A stretch of DNA of 64,000 nucleotides from Phylloscopus collybita (GCA_027886175.1 JAJNNQ010000006.1:13088001-13152000), one strand, 5' to 3'. Positions 1 to 11,699 are shown, numbered from the stretch's first letter. Translations and numbers: made by a program. Notes: generated by a model from the letters alone, not told the origin.

Positions 1-1531
1 AATCTTGCAAGCAGTGCAGAGTTCACCTTCCATAAGCTTCAGTCTGTATGAGGAATGGAGTTTGACAAGGTAACTCGGATTTGCCAGGCCGGGATAACAC
101 TGTAACTTCTTCTAGTCCACCTCCAACCTCTCTTCACTCAAAATACAATTCAGTGTCCAACTTGTGAGACTCCTGATGGCACCAAGTAGCAGCGGGGTGT
201 TCAGTCCTTATTCACAGCCATATTTTCACTTGTTGCTTTGTCCTCCAAGAAAGCCACCTTTTCTATTATTTATTTATTTGGACTGTGGTACTCTTGTTTC
301 ATATTCTGACACCAGTTCTGAGCAACAATATCACTACCATGCCATGTAAGAACATTCAAGAGTATACATTTCATCTGGTCTGACCTCATGCTAGATCTAA
401 TATTGACTATACTCCTGTAGTTAGTGTAAAGCATGTTCTGCAGTTTTGGAATAAAATCATTACCAGTTCAAATCTACTTCCTTGCCTGTTTGTTGGTGGT
501 GTTTTCTGTTGTTTGTTTCATTTTTGTTTTTTAGGGATAGTGTCGTTTTGGAGACTGTTTGCAGCAGAGTAGCCCTTTGCTTTCTGTGGCTGCAGAGGTC
601 CAGCAGTACAACAAACTCAGTCAACTGAGCAAAGCTACTATGTCTTACTTCTGACAGCACTCAACCCTTTTCCATTTGCAAACATCTTCCTGTTGACAGA
701 AAGAAGTGCTTTGTCCATTGGCCTCTCCCTTTTAGTTTAAGGTGGGGCTTACAGTTGTGTTCATTTGCTTGGCACCTTTATAAATAAGTTTTAGCAGAAC
801 AAATTGTTCGCGTGTCATAAAGAATCAGAGTCTGACAGTCTGTCTTATTCACTGTCACAGCTCACATGGATCAGCATTGTAAAAACGTGAGTTTCAACAC
901 AGCAGAACTAGAATTTCCACCAGGTAATTCCCATATCCTGCATGAGAGAATGTAAAGTAGAAAGTTCCAGGATTTCATAACCTAACCTTTACACTATTCA
1001 ATTATATTTTCATGCCTTTTATTTTTAAGCTTTCAAAATACTATACAAAACTAACACAGTAATTTTTTTTTCACAAGCAAGCAGTGAATCTAGAGTAAGA
1101 CAACTTCAAAGTTTGTAAACTAGACAGTTTACATATTTATATTGATGCCAGGAAGTTACGAACCATAGAATTCAGTACTTCTGCAGTAAAACTCGCAGTT
1201 CACTGCAGTCAGGTGATGTTAGAGTTCTTTGTTTGCCTGAAGCAACTAGCTCTTACCAACACATTTGCTCCAGAAATAAGACTTAAATCAGTAATAACAG
1301 AAAAAAACAAAACAAAACCAAACCAAAACAAAAGAAACCCCCACCCTTTTGGCCATTAAGGTTATGTCACTGTCAAGATGTGAGGCTGTTAACATGATTG
1401 GTTAAAAGGACCATTTTTCACCACATAGTTCCAGCAAAGCTGGCATCTATTTTGGCATTATTACTCCGTAATGGAAATCTATCATTATTTAAGTTGTCAG
1501 CGTTTATTATGAGACTTTATTATTTTTGGGG

Positions 1532-1547
1532 ACACACACACACACAC
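1532..1547. repeat. (AC)8 microsatellite
   Basis: A short uninterrupted AC dinucleotide run lies in unique sequence. It is a simple repeat with no evident function. Confidence 0.85.
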
Positions 1548-2736
1548 GCACCGAACCCACAAAACTTCACAGCACAATTCTTTTCCTATGCTTTTCTATT
1601 ATAAAGAGCTCTTTCATGATAGAAAGCACAGGACAGGCACTCTACTGCCTCACTATTGGAGACAAGCCTTTCTTCTCCATGCCACAATGGAGGTGCTTAT
1701 TCCTCCCTATCCAGTTGTTTTTCAGGTCAAATAGTGGCACTAACTTATGCTTATCCCAGCTTAGAATACCCTGGTATACAGAACAAATGAAGGGAAAAAA
1801 CACCTCACATATTTAAAAAATAAAAATATTTTTAAAAATGCAACTCACCAAATTTATTTGCTTTGTCATGGCTTTTTTCAAGTCAAGTTTTTCCATTCTA
1901 AATTGTAGAGACATGCTAAAGGAAAGCAATCAAGTAAGCAAAACTCACTTCATTTTTTATGCCACCTGTCACAAACACCAGTTTGATAGTCAAAAGTATC
2001 TCTATGCACCCCTCAACGCACTTTTGTCTTTATACTATTTATTGTGCTAATGTTTAGACTTCAATTCCACCTTAGAAAAACCCTGTTGTCTTTTCCTTTA
2101 AATGCTTTCTTTGAAATTTATTTAGTATGCGCAAAAAAACCCAATTGTGCAAAGTAAAAGCTTACAGTTTAATGCTGATGAATATATAAGCTCTTCAGTT
2201 AACATAATTACTTCCTTTAGGTGGGGAACTCAACAAAGAAAACCCAGCAACTTATTTCTGCCATGGTAATATAATTGGCATTAGACTAAATAAAAATAGG
2301 TACACATTGAAGTAAAAGAGAGTATTAATGAGAGGTTTTTTCCTTTCAAAATTTCAGTAATTATCGTTTAACAGTATTCCACCACATTTCCCATTACACA
2401 GAAATTCAGATTTTTAATATATATATATAAATATTTAGACCAGCTATGTACTACATGAAGAAAAACATGGTTGAAAAAATACTACCAGGACATAATTTTT
2501 AATCACCCTGAAGAGCAAGAAAATTTATGCAGAACACTTTAGCCAACAGTACTGAAGTCTGTGAATGAAGTGGCAAAAGTCAAAAACAAACAAACAAACA
2601 AGTATTAGAAACCTCCCAAAAACACATATTAGCAGTGTTTTATAATATATTACTGCTTTGAAAATATTATATAGTTTAAAAGGAAGAGCTAGTGTGGCTT
2701 GACATTCAAATCTATGTATGTCAGAAAGCTTTGAAA

Positions 2737-2773
2737 CTGGACCCTGGGCTGAAACTTCAAGTCCAGGGTCCAG
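2737..2773. repeat. Short perfect inverted repeat (hairpin)
   Basis: Two perfectly complementary 11-nt arms, CTGGACCCTGG (2737-2747) and CCAGGGTCCAG (2763-2773), flank a 15-nt spacer. The GC-rich arms contrast with the AT-rich surroundings and would form a stable small stem-loop. The arms are too short for a typical pre-miRNA. No neighbouring gene gives it a role. Confidence 0.7.
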
Positions 2774-3318
2774 AGGAAATTTCAAGTCCTCTTCAATATA
2801 ACATATGGAATAATGTTTACTGGATTGTCACACAGGATCAAGAAACAAAACTAGGATGTAAAGCCATTGAACAGTCCTACCACAGAAACACAGGACTGGA
2901 AAAATCCACTTGGTTGATCAAGACCAGTCTTCTACCAGAAATGATGTAATGTATGTAAGAAACTATGAATCCTGCATCCTTTACAAGGCAGGGACACCCG
3001 AACTCTATTGAGAACTAAATTAGCTTGTTAGGGGAAAAAAAAATAAAACCACAACACCCTAGCAGTTAAAACATGTTAATCTGCCAGTAATAATCTTGAT
3101 ATCCCCAAACAAAAAATGGGATCAGATTATATTTCCATTTTTTCCCATTTCCTTATTTCCACACAAGACTGAAATAATTTTTTGAGTCTTCTCAAAGCAG
3201 GTCAATTTTAAATTCAAATTCCAGACTCAGAATAGGGACATATTTAGAACAATCGTGTTGTCAGTGAAAGCTTTGGAAGTCTAGCTAAGAAACTGAAGGG
3301 ATGGTGCTGTGATCACAG

Positions 3319-3343
3319 AAAAAAAAAAAAAAAAAAAAAAAAA
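3319..3343 (+). repeat. Poly-A run (25 A)
   Basis: Twenty-five consecutive A residues occur in unique sequence. I found no retrocopy or LINE end upstream, so this is recorded as a simple repeat. Confidence 0.9.
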
Positions 3344-4544
3344 GGCAGTCTAGGATGCAACTGCTTAAAACTTCACACAGTTATCCATGGACATATTTTT
3401 AGTAAGTCGCTTAAAACAGTTTTCTTGAGCAACTGTAAATTACATTAATACCTTTCAGGCTTTGTGTTGTTTATTAAATGCAGAGTCCAGGGATTCAGTT
3501 AAGTTAATAGCTCAGTGAACTTTCTCATCTCTTAAGTTCAAACACCCAGAAGCTTTCTACGCATGAATCATCACATTGGATTTGCTGAACTCTGAGGTAT
3601 GTGCATATACCTGTTGCTGTACTAGCCACATTATTCCCTGTGGGATTTATTTTTCCTGTAATCTTATCTAAGGACTACTACATTAGTCACTTAACAGGTA
3701 ATTTTCTTACAAATATGCATCAGTAAGATAGCCAAAAGGAACTTTCCATTTCAGCTGAGAACAAGCACTGATCCCAATATTTCTAGGAGCATATATTAAA
3801 CAGTTGGGCTACAAGGCCAGCACCCAACACACGGTTTATTATTCTACGTGCATTTTAAGATTTTCAGATTTTCAAAGCACTTGGGCAAAGCATATTTGGC
3901 CATTATTTATGGGAGAGTCTACATCTCTACTGTGCTATGCTCTGCATCTGAAGGTATGGATTTTGATGTACTGAAGTTTATCCTACAGTTTAGTAACATG
4001 TTTTACTAACATTGAGAATTGGTCTCTGGACACTTGTGACTGACCTGGTAAGACTAGGAATGGATCTCACTCAAATGGCTTCTTCACTTGTTGCTCACCC
4101 TTCCGCTCTCATTTCCTCCTAAAGATAGAAAAATCAAGACATTTACCAAAAGAGGGGTAACACATCAAAAGAAAACTCAAGATTCCTGCAAATGGATAAA
4201 AAAAAAAAAATAACAAGGAATGGATGGCACTACAGTAACCAGAGTTATGATAAACAAAAAAAGTAAGCCACACCAGAGTACAGTGGCACACTGTCCTGAT
4301 TTGAGCTGGGATAGAGTTGTCTTCTTGGTAGCTGGTACAGTGCTGTTTTGAATTCAGTGCAAGAATAATGTTGATAGCACACTAATGTTTGAGTTGCTGA
4401 GTGGTGTTTACCCAGATTCAAGGACCTTTCCGTGTCTCAGGTTTTGCCAATGAGCAGGTACACAAGAAGCTGGGAGGAGCATAGTCAGGACAGCTGACCC
4501 AAACTGTCCAAGGGGATATCCCATACTCAGAACAGCATGCTCAG

Positions 4545-4550
4545 TATATG
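4545..4550 (+). promoter_or_regulatory. TATA-like box of the LTR at 4292
   Basis: TATATG follows GCTCAG, at the position where the related minus-strand LTRs carry CATATAAA-type boxes. This is the likely former U3 core promoter. Activity is unknown and the box is imperfect. Confidence 0.4.
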
Positions 4551-4773
4551 AAGAACTGGGGGAGCTGGCCAGGAGCTGCTGATCACTGCTCAAGGATGGG
4601 CTGGGCATTGGTCAGCAGATATGAGCAACTGTGTTGCACATCACTTGTTTCTCTTGGGATTTATTCCTCTCGCTCTCCTTTACATTACTATTATTGTTGT
4701 TGTTACAATTACTACTAGTAGTAGGAGTAGCAGTATTACTGTTGTTGTTGTTATGTTTTAAATTATTTCAATC

Positions 4774-4779
4774 ATTAAA
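4774..4779 (+). terminator. ATTAAA poly(A) signal of the LTR at 4292
   Basis: ATTAAA is followed by an ACAGTTCTTATCTCAA-type sequence that is also found, in reverse complement, in the other LTRs of this family. This fits the R-region polyadenylation signal. Confidence 0.5.
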
Positions 4780-5177
4780 CAGTTCTTATCTCAATGCATT
4801 AGCTTTACTGTTTTTTTCCTGTTTCTCCTCCCTAGCAGGGCAGGGCAGGGAAGTGAGTGAGGGGCTATGTGGTACTTAGTTGCCAGCTGGGGTTAAGCCA
4901 TGACATATACATACACTCAGAAAAATGTCTCCATCCATCAACATTTCTCACTTATTATTCAAATGCCACTGACCTACTTACAGAAAGTCATTTTCCTGAA
5001 GTACTTGCATTACCTTGAAGCACCCAAGCACTTTTCATTCCATTTACACTTAAGACAGGTGTTAGGAAAATCCACAGGACTAAGTTTTTTTAAAACTAAC
5101 TAATCACAGAGGTGAGCCACATCAAGAAGTCTAAAAGCTTTGACTCCAGATTCAAAGTTGGTGGGTTTTTTGGTGTG

Positions 5178-5261
5178 ATGTTTGTTTGTTTGTTTGTTTG
5201 TTTGGGGGTTTTTTGAGTTGGTGGTTTTTTGTTTTGTTTTTGTTTTGTTTTGTTTTGTTTT
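5178..5261 (+). repeat. (TTTG)n / (TTTTG)n simple repeat
   Basis: A tract of TTTG units is followed, after a G/T-rich spacer, by TTTTG units. It is strongly T/G on the plus strand, like the tracts near 9215, 26995 and 51728. Confidence 0.85.
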
Positions 5262-5880
5262 ACTTCCTAGAACTGTCCTGGTACTTAGAGATCTTTTAAA
5301 AGCAGAGAATTAGAATACTAAATTTGTGCTGTTATGAGGTACCAACAGAATTACAACAATAATTACTTTGTAATTATTTTAATGTCACTCCTTAGGTAAC
5401 ATAAAGTACTGCAGTGCTAGACAGTCAAAGATGAAATAGTTTTAGTTATGCTCTTACACAAAAGTAGGTCTCATTATGTAAATCTTCCTTCTCTCTTTGA
5501 CAGAAATACAGGTATAGGTTTCTAGGTTAGTACTACACAATATTCCAACTCAAACATCAACACCATATAGAACATAAATAGGTTATTGATCAGATGATGA
5601 ACAAGTACTTTTTGAGATTTATCAGTGTATGTGCTTTATCCATATTAACTGAATTTACTTCTGTCTTCTTCTTCTGCAGTTGACCAATTTCCAATTCCTT
5701 CTACACAACAGAGTAACTGAAAGATTAGTTTTGTACAAGAAAAAAAATCAAAAAAAAAAACCCACAACAAAAAGCTACATAATGTTTTAATTATTACAAT
5801 CAAGTTACTTAATATTCACAGGTAGCATATGCTTTTTAATATCAACATTAAGAAAAACAATTATTACTTCTGTTACATTT

Positions 5881-5899
5881 AAAAAAAAAAAAAAAAAAA

Positions 5900-5944
<45 letters not shown>
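5881..5944 (+). repeat. 64-nt A-rich homopolymer tract
   Basis: Sixty-four positions are all A apart from a single C at 5900. It lies in unique sequence, with CACAACCAC following. No retrocopy is recognisable upstream. Homopolymers this long are length-unstable and prone to sequencing error, so the exact length should not be trusted. Confidence 0.9.
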
Positions 5945-5945
<1 letters not shown>

Positions 5946-8403
5946 ACAACCACAAAAGCAGCATAGCTGTGACAGCTTCCAGCTCTGTACTGCTATTAAA
6001 CAGCTTTATTTTACAAACTCAAAAATTCTGTTCAGGTCATTCGGTAGCCAAGCAGACAAAATCCTCATGGTAGCCCTCAGCTCACACACCACCACCTCTC
6101 ACCTTTCTTTCCTTCATCTTCTCATCCTCGATGAAATTGTTCTCTCTGAGCTTGGGCTGCCTTTGAGATGGGACTGCCTTGAGATGGGAATCATATACCT
6201 TAGCACATTCACAGCTGTGTGCTACTATTTCTCAAAGTGAAGGGGACTAATTTTCTAAGTCTGTAACATCAAAGCAGAGTGGTATCAAAAAGGACTAAAT
6301 GTAATCCTTCATTACAGAATGGAGAAGTGAGAAAGAGAAGTGATTCTGTCTTTTTACACCACTTTTTTGAGTTACACCTTTTCCTCCTGCCCTTGCATTG
6401 AGTAGAAGTACTCCTAAATGATTTTAAGTTGCCATAAAAAAGCTTGGATAGAAACATCCTTCAGGTTGCACTACAAAGGTGCATAGCAGGAACAAGGATA
6501 TCACCTGACCCTATGCCTGTCCATGCCCCAAGAGCCAGTGAAGAAATGCAAGTTCTTATAATATTGTTTATTTGTCAGTATATCAAACTCACTATTCATG
6601 TATGTATTTTGTATGTTTCATGGAGACATTAAAGAAGTATTTAGAAACAAAGTATTTAAAAACATCAGCAAGCGTTGACATGGGCATCTATGAGGTCACA
6701 AAATTTAAGGTTTTAAAAATAGCAACTTGCAAAGTAGCAATAGTGTAAACTACATTATAACACTTGTTGTGATGGTGTAGTAGAAATCAAATGCTTTGTG
6801 GAAAGAATGTTCACTGAATTGCATTCTTGTTATAATAATTTAATGCCAGGCTAATATTCTGTCTTGTAAAAGTCATTAGACATCAGGAAAGGAGCAGCTG
6901 TGCTTTTTAAGTAGAGACTTATCTCATACATTTGTATCTGCTTACACATCTTACATTTTTGTAGTCTACAGAGCAAAAAACTAGAATGAATATTAGAACT
7001 TCTTATTCGATGATTGACTACTGGGTGTTTATGGAGCAGGTGAATTCTTAGCTGATTTGTTTAATTTTGAATTTTTTAAAAATTAAAAAAATAAAAACAC
7101 CCAAGGAACAGAAATACAAGAATGATATTCAGTGAGGCTTTATCCAGAAATGAATCATCAGCTTTGTGAATCCTATATTTGTATAAATCCACATAGGTAC
7201 AGGGATTTGGAGCAGTATACAAAGTAAGTTGTCACAAGTGGGTGTACTATTCCCACCACTTTCTTTCAGAGCCACTTTACAGATGTTGTGAGACTGGGAC
7301 TGCTTGCAGTGTAGTGCTCAGAAATAATCTGGAAGCATCATGTGTAACTGTTGAACTCAGGACAACTTGACAACCTTCTTAACCCCTCACTCCATTCAAA
7401 ACATCCATTGAAATAATGATTTTAAAGCAATGAAGTGTCATATAGATTTAGTTACATTTTGATGACTGTTTCAATTATTTTCTTCTCACAACAGTCACAC
7501 CTTAGAATGATGACCCATAACCCCTTCTTCAGAGTAGTCATGCTTGCCATGAAAAGGGAAGACTTACTTTACTTAATAATAGTCATCTAAAGGTTAGGCA
7601 TCCCAGACCAATCTGGCTTAAAATCTAGCAAAGCACATATCTCAGTCTATCACAAGCAGCTAATAATCAATATTCTTCAGACAGGAGTCCCGAATTTTAA
7701 CCACATATGTGTGTTTTAGCTGTGTTGCCTACACTGGACAAGCTCTTTCCATTGTAAATGAGAAGACATGAGTATCTCCAAATAGCACTTTATCCTGCTT
7801 GTTTTTATGGTGGAAAGAATTGCCCTCCAGATGCCCACCATATTTTAATTAGAGATTGAAGCAGATAAATAACACATAAAACCTTTAGACATCTCTTGAT
7901 CAGGCAGTTATGGTGTGTTTCCAGTTCCTTTACTCATCTTCATGTAATTCCAAGCAGCAAAATAAGAAAGCAGATGTGCCTTATGGTGCAAGTCTTTCTA
8001 AAATGTGTTAGAAGGCCATTTACTTTGATTACAGGTGAGCATTGAATGCAGTCTACATTTGACTATAGCTCTGTTCTGTTGTAAGAGCAAGTAAATTCGA
8101 GATATATTAATCCTCTTTAGCTCCTAAACTCTTTTTCACCAAAGGTCTTCCAGCAAGCCTTACTAATCTCATTCCTTGACAATGGAAAACTCCATTTTTC
8201 AGAGTTCAAGTGTTTTGCCAATCAGCTACTGTCATTTTTGTTTTCCACACCAAGTCACCTTTAGCTAAAGATATATCCCACTGTAGTCCTGAGACCTTAA
8301 TTGTTGGAATGCTTCTGGCTGCAGCTCATCTAGTTAATTTTTCCATTGCACTTAAACAAGGAATGATTTTGGGTTCGGTTTGTTTTTTTGTTGTTGTTGC
8401 TGA

Positions 8404-8408
8404 TTTGG
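8404..8408 (+). repeat. Left target-site duplication of the LTR at 8409
   Basis: TTTGG lies immediately before the TGTTCTGG start of the LTR and is repeated exactly at 9188-9192 after its CA end. A perfect 5-bp duplication marks the integration boundaries. Confidence 0.75.
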
Positions 8409-8515
8409 TGTTCTGGGTTGTGGAGCCGGGTTTTGTATATTCTATTTACATCTGTTTTGAGGCCTGATGACCCACCTTGATAGGCCATTGTTACCTTCCC
8501 CAGCCTGTGCGGTGC

Positions 8516-8532
8516 ATTTGCATTTCTATACA
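8516..8532 (+). promoter_or_regulatory. Octamer plus TATA-like pair in the LTR
   Basis: ATTTGCAT, the POU-factor octamer, is followed after 3 bp by TATACA. This is a plausible former U3 core promoter by position and motif. No transcription evidence is available. Confidence 0.35.
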
Positions 8533-8546
8533 TCTCATGCCCTGGC

Positions 8547-8586
8547 GGTGGGGGGTGGGGGGGAGGGGGGGGTGGCCGGGGGTTGG
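8547..8586 (+). repeat. G-rich tract with G-quadruplex potential
   Basis: Several runs of five to eight G separated by single T or A residues lie just upstream of the 22-bp units. The plus strand is guanine-rich, so a quadruplex would form on that strand or on an RNA read in the LTR sense. Confidence 0.75.
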
Positions 8587-8587
8587 C

Positions 8588-8719
8588 GGTTCGGCCCGGC
8601 TGCAGGAGTGGTTCGGCCCTGCTGCAGGAGTGGTTCGGCCCTGCTGCAGGAGTGGTTCGGCCCTGCTGCAGGAGTGGTTCGGCCCTGCTGCAGGAGTGGT
8701 TCGGCCCTGCTGCAGGAGC
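8588..8719 (+). repeat. Six-copy 22-bp minisatellite inside the LTR
   Basis: Six head-to-tail 22-mers each begin GGTTCGGCCC and contain CTGCAG. Units 2 to 5 are identical. Unit 1 differs by one base (G for T at position 11) and unit 6 by its last base. Such uniformity suggests recent expansion. The unit is not a multiple of three, so it opens several overlapping frames that should not be taken as coding. Confidence 0.95.
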
Positions 8720-9187
8720 GGGGTACTCGGCGCTTCCTTCGTGGCGGTGTGGGAAGAGCTTCTTTGTCTCCTGTGCTGGCCATCCTGTCTCCCTCCTCGC
8801 CGTACCTGAACCGGTTTCTTCGCAGAATCATCTCTGCTTCGACAGGATCACGTCTGCCACTCCAGAAGTGTTTGGACTGTTTACGTTTGGACTGTTATCA
8901 ACATCCTGAATCACAGGGTCAGATTGAAACTCTGACTTTGTCAGGGTTTTCTTCTAAAATTATTGTTTATTTGTTTATTTGTTTGGTTGGTTGGGTGGTT
9001 TTGTTTCCTATCATATTTGTATTGTTAATACCTCCTAGTAAAGAACTGTTATTCCTATTCCCAACATTTTTGCCTGAGAGCCCTTGATTGCAAAATTATA
9101 ATTCGTCGGGGTGCGAGGGGTTGGTATTCTCCATCCTAGGGGAACCTCAGTTTCCCTGGCAGATACCTGTCTTTCCAAACCAAGACA

Positions 9188-9192
9188 TTTGG
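9188..9192 (+). repeat. Right target-site duplication of the LTR at 8409
   Basis: TTTGG lies directly after the terminal CA of the LTR and is identical to 8404-8408. Confidence 0.75.
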
Positions 9193-9214
9193 TTTGTGCT
9201 TCTTGGGATTTTTT

Positions 9215-9290
9215 GGTTTGTTTTGGTTTTTGGTTTGTTTGTTTTTTGGTTGGTTTTTTGTTGGTTTTTTTTTTTTTTTTTTTTTTTTTT
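9215..9290 (+). repeat. T/G-rich low-complexity tract ending in poly-T
   Basis: Irregular TTTGG, TTTTGG and TTTG units lead into a run of about 24 T residues (9267-9290) just downstream of the LTR. It contains almost no A or C on the plus strand. Confidence 0.8.
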
Positions 9291-10123
9291 GGTATAAGAA
9301 CTGCTTTTGACTGGTGCTTTAAGGTGCTGCATCAGCTGATCCATTAACTTGTCCCAGTTTTAGAAAGTTCTGCAAATGAGTTTCTTTTGATTCTAGAATT
9401 TATAATTTTGTTTTCACTAGATCTTTTTTATCTCATGAATTTCCAGAGTTTTACTTCTGCTGTGTTCTGAGAAAAACAGAAAAGCTGGTATTTAATTTAT
9501 TGTTGTCTCAATCCAAACCTCAGTTTTCATGTTTATAGGGGGCTGTTGGCCATCTAGTCCCATGCAATTTTTAGATAAATGCATAGATAAGGTGTGCCCT
9601 CTCATAGAGTCAATTTTTCCCTAATGTTAAAGAAAAGTGTAGGAATACCTCTTAAAAATTCAAGGCCCTCTGAATTAATTTTTTTAATTATCAATTTCTG
9701 TATAAAATTTATAAAGAAGCTGCCAAGGCTACCTGGCTTTGCAGAAGTGAAGAGTGAAAATTTAAGTTAAGGAACTTTGCTTTATTTGAATAAAATTAAC
9801 TGAATTATGGGCATACAAATACAAGTTCTCTAGCAGAAGGACACTAGTTGTTATTTAAAAATCTTTCCCAATGTCTAGTAAGAAAATGAAAGCTATGTCT
9901 TTATGAAGTTGGAATGTCTTGGATGCTTAGTGCTTTGTATTTGAAAACAGCCAAGTTCAAAGGTAAGTTGGATTAGTAACTTAGCTATGGTGACTTGGTA
10001 ATAAAACCTAATACAAATTCAGTTTAAATAAGTGTAGCTAATAGCAGATAATCTAATGTTTTAGACTTGCTATAGAAGTTAGTGTGTTTGGTAGTTTAGG
10101 AAGTCTAAAAGGTATGAAGAGGA

Positions 10124-10175
10124 GAGAAACATATTTCTTAAGAAATATTTCTTTCTCTTAAGAAATATGTTTCTC
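10124..10175. repeat. Perfect 20-bp inverted repeat with 12-nt loop
   Basis: The left arm (10124-10143, beginning GAGAAACATA) is exactly complementary to the right arm (10156-10175, ending TATGTTTCTC). The spacer is AATATTTCTTTC. Each arm also contains a TTCTTAAGAA palindrome, so three related AAGAAATAT blocks occur within 50 bp. The AT-rich stem is perfect, unlike most pre-miRNAs, and shorter. It may be a fold-back from replication template switching or a remnant of a small inverted-repeat element. Confidence 0.85.
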
Positions 10176-11699
10176 CATAATTTGTTTATTAACATGAAAC
10201 TGTGCTTTCTGCTAGGACGTTTCAGTGGTAAACAAACAATCAAGCTAGAATTTTGATTCTAGTTGTTAGATAAATTTAAGATTGCTTTTTGACTCCTACT
10301 GATTTCAACCTATAACATCCTCTAAGAATCCTGAAGTGAGTAGTCCAGAATTTATGCAGCAAAGAAACAAGTGTTGACTGAGTTGTAGATAATCAGTGTC
10401 TGAACTGACAGCCAAAATTTTAGAGCTTTAAACATTGGTCCTGGAAAAAAGTGATCAGCCATCACTACACTCTGGGAAGGTAGCCTCATCAGAAAAACAA
10501 ATTTCTACTCTTTATGTTCTTATTATATTCTACTATCTTAACAGCACACATGGCAATCTAAATTGTGGAACATGGGGGCATGTCCCAATGTCTGGGTCCA
10601 GCTGTAAACTCCAGCTGCATTCCAGCTTCATATCAGATAGAGAGCAAACCTTCATCCCTTTCCCCTTCTATAGGGAACAGGAGGTGACTTATTTGTGTAT
10701 CAACCACACAGACAGTGCTCACAAATTCTGACATGCAGGAAACTATGAAAACATGCCTTGCAATTTGTCAGGCAATAACAAGAGCCAAGGGCACACAGTA
10801 AGAAGTAATGATTAAGAACAGACAGAGAAATGGATTGATAAAATGCTAAGAATACTAGCAAATTAAAGAGAGAGAAGCCAGTCAGTCTCATAAAATTAAT
10901 CAAAGAAATATAGTTGCAAACGTGATTAACTCATCTTCCTTGGGCAAAACTGAAAGCAATTAAGTTGACATCCTAATTAAGGTACTCCTTTTAAGATTGG
11001 TGGTGATAACAAGAATGGAAAACTCTTAGGACTGACAAACTTGAAACTGTGCTTTATCTGATTATTTGGTTTACTTATGTGGAAGAAATGGAGGTATTTC
11101 TGCTTTTCTCAACTCTGCTTTCTGCTCTGCAGATTGCAGTTCATTTTGTGAGAGTCAGCAGTAGTTTAACCAGCCAGTGTGTTGAAACATTTTGGAGTCC
11201 AAATTTTTCCAAACTAGTTTTAGGCAAATGACCAAAGATCCAGTATTGAGGATGTAATTGCCTTGATTCTCAGTTTTTACTGGGTGACTCAGATGCAAGA
11301 TGGGCTAGCCTTTGCCATCTGGAGGTGCTGTGGAGAGTACTTGAGCCTTTTCTCTTCTTCCATGGCTTTGAACAGAAGCCATGATGGCATAAGTTGCAAG
11401 CCTGGTAATAGATACAAAAAATTCATAGACTTTTATGGTGTCATTCAAGCTTAGCTTGGTTTCAACACTAGCAAGATAAAATCTTTGTCTGACAAGAGAG
11501 GCCTTTCAGTTAGTATCACAACAAAAGTCATCTTGATGGAATATTTCCCATGAAAGAAGACTTCTTCTCTTTCCAATCAGAGTTTGAGTTGATGAGGAAA
11601 TCTGCATGATGAATCTGTTCTTCAAAACCAGTGGTATACATGGGGAATTCCAGCTTAAACACATAAGACATTGCAACTGTATCCAGCTTCTCACACCTT

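Larger units (their letters stand above)
1..4291. other. Unique AT-rich sequence, no gene seen
   Basis: I see no recognisable gene or transposon here. Open frames are short (under about 100 codons), unsupported by splice-site context, and match nothing I know. Minor content includes an A/C-rich patch near 1302-1340, a short AC dinucleotide run at 1532-1547, a small TA run near 2415-2430, a hairpin at 2737-2773 and a poly-A run at 3319-3343. It could be intronic or intergenic. Confidence 0.6.
4292..4905 (+). mobile_element. Solo LTR of an avian endogenous retrovirus (ERVL-like), plus strand
   Basis: The element starts with TGTCCTG and ends with GCCATGACA, giving the TG...CA ends of an LTR at about 614 bp. 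In order it holds a U3-like part, a TATA-like TATATG (4545-4550), a T/TTG/ATT-rich centre (about 4680-4760), an ATTAAA polyadenylation signal (4774-4779), and a U5-like end that reads as the reverse complement of 'taaccccagctggc'. Both outer arms match the minus-strand LTRs at 22162, 29991, 34251 and 50181, but the centre differs. No internal gag/pol sequence flanks it, so it is probably a solo LTR left by recombination. The flanks (CACAC before, TATAC after) do not give a clear target duplication. Assignment to ERVL rests on remembered resemblance to common avian LTRs. Confidence 0.82.
4906..8403. other. Unique AT-rich sequence, no gene seen
   Basis: No transposon or gene is recognised. The stretch contains TTTG/TTTTG repeats (5178-5261), A-rich runs near 5740-5760 and the long A-rich tract at 5881-5944. 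The open frames here are short and unremarkable. Confidence 0.55.
8409..9187 (+). mobile_element. Solo endogenous retrovirus LTR with internal 22-bp tandem repeats
   Basis: The 779-bp element begins TGTTCTGG and ends AACCAAGACA, flanked by the identical 5-mer TTTGG. In order it holds an ATTTGCAT octamer (8516-8523) 3 bp before TATACA (8527-8532), a G-rich tract (8547-8586), six 22-bp units (8588-8719), and a T-rich 3' part with AGTAAA (9037-9042) as a possible poly(A) signal. Its GC content is far above its surroundings. The long open frames across it, up to about 200 codons, follow the tandem repeat in all frames and are not genes. It shares no clear sequence with the other LTR family here. 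No internal retroviral sequence adjoins it. The TG...CA ends and duplication make LTR identity secure; the family name is not. Confidence 0.83.

Noticed and set aside
8467..9087. 206-codon open frame, the longest in the window
   Set aside because: It lies in an LTR and crosses the 22-bp tandem repeat, which keeps several frames open on both strands. No known domain is visible and its ends follow the LTR, not a gene.
4292..9187. A provirus bounded by the LTRs at 4292 and 8409
   Set aside because: The two LTRs are unrelated in sequence, and the DNA between them has no gag, pol or env-like reading.
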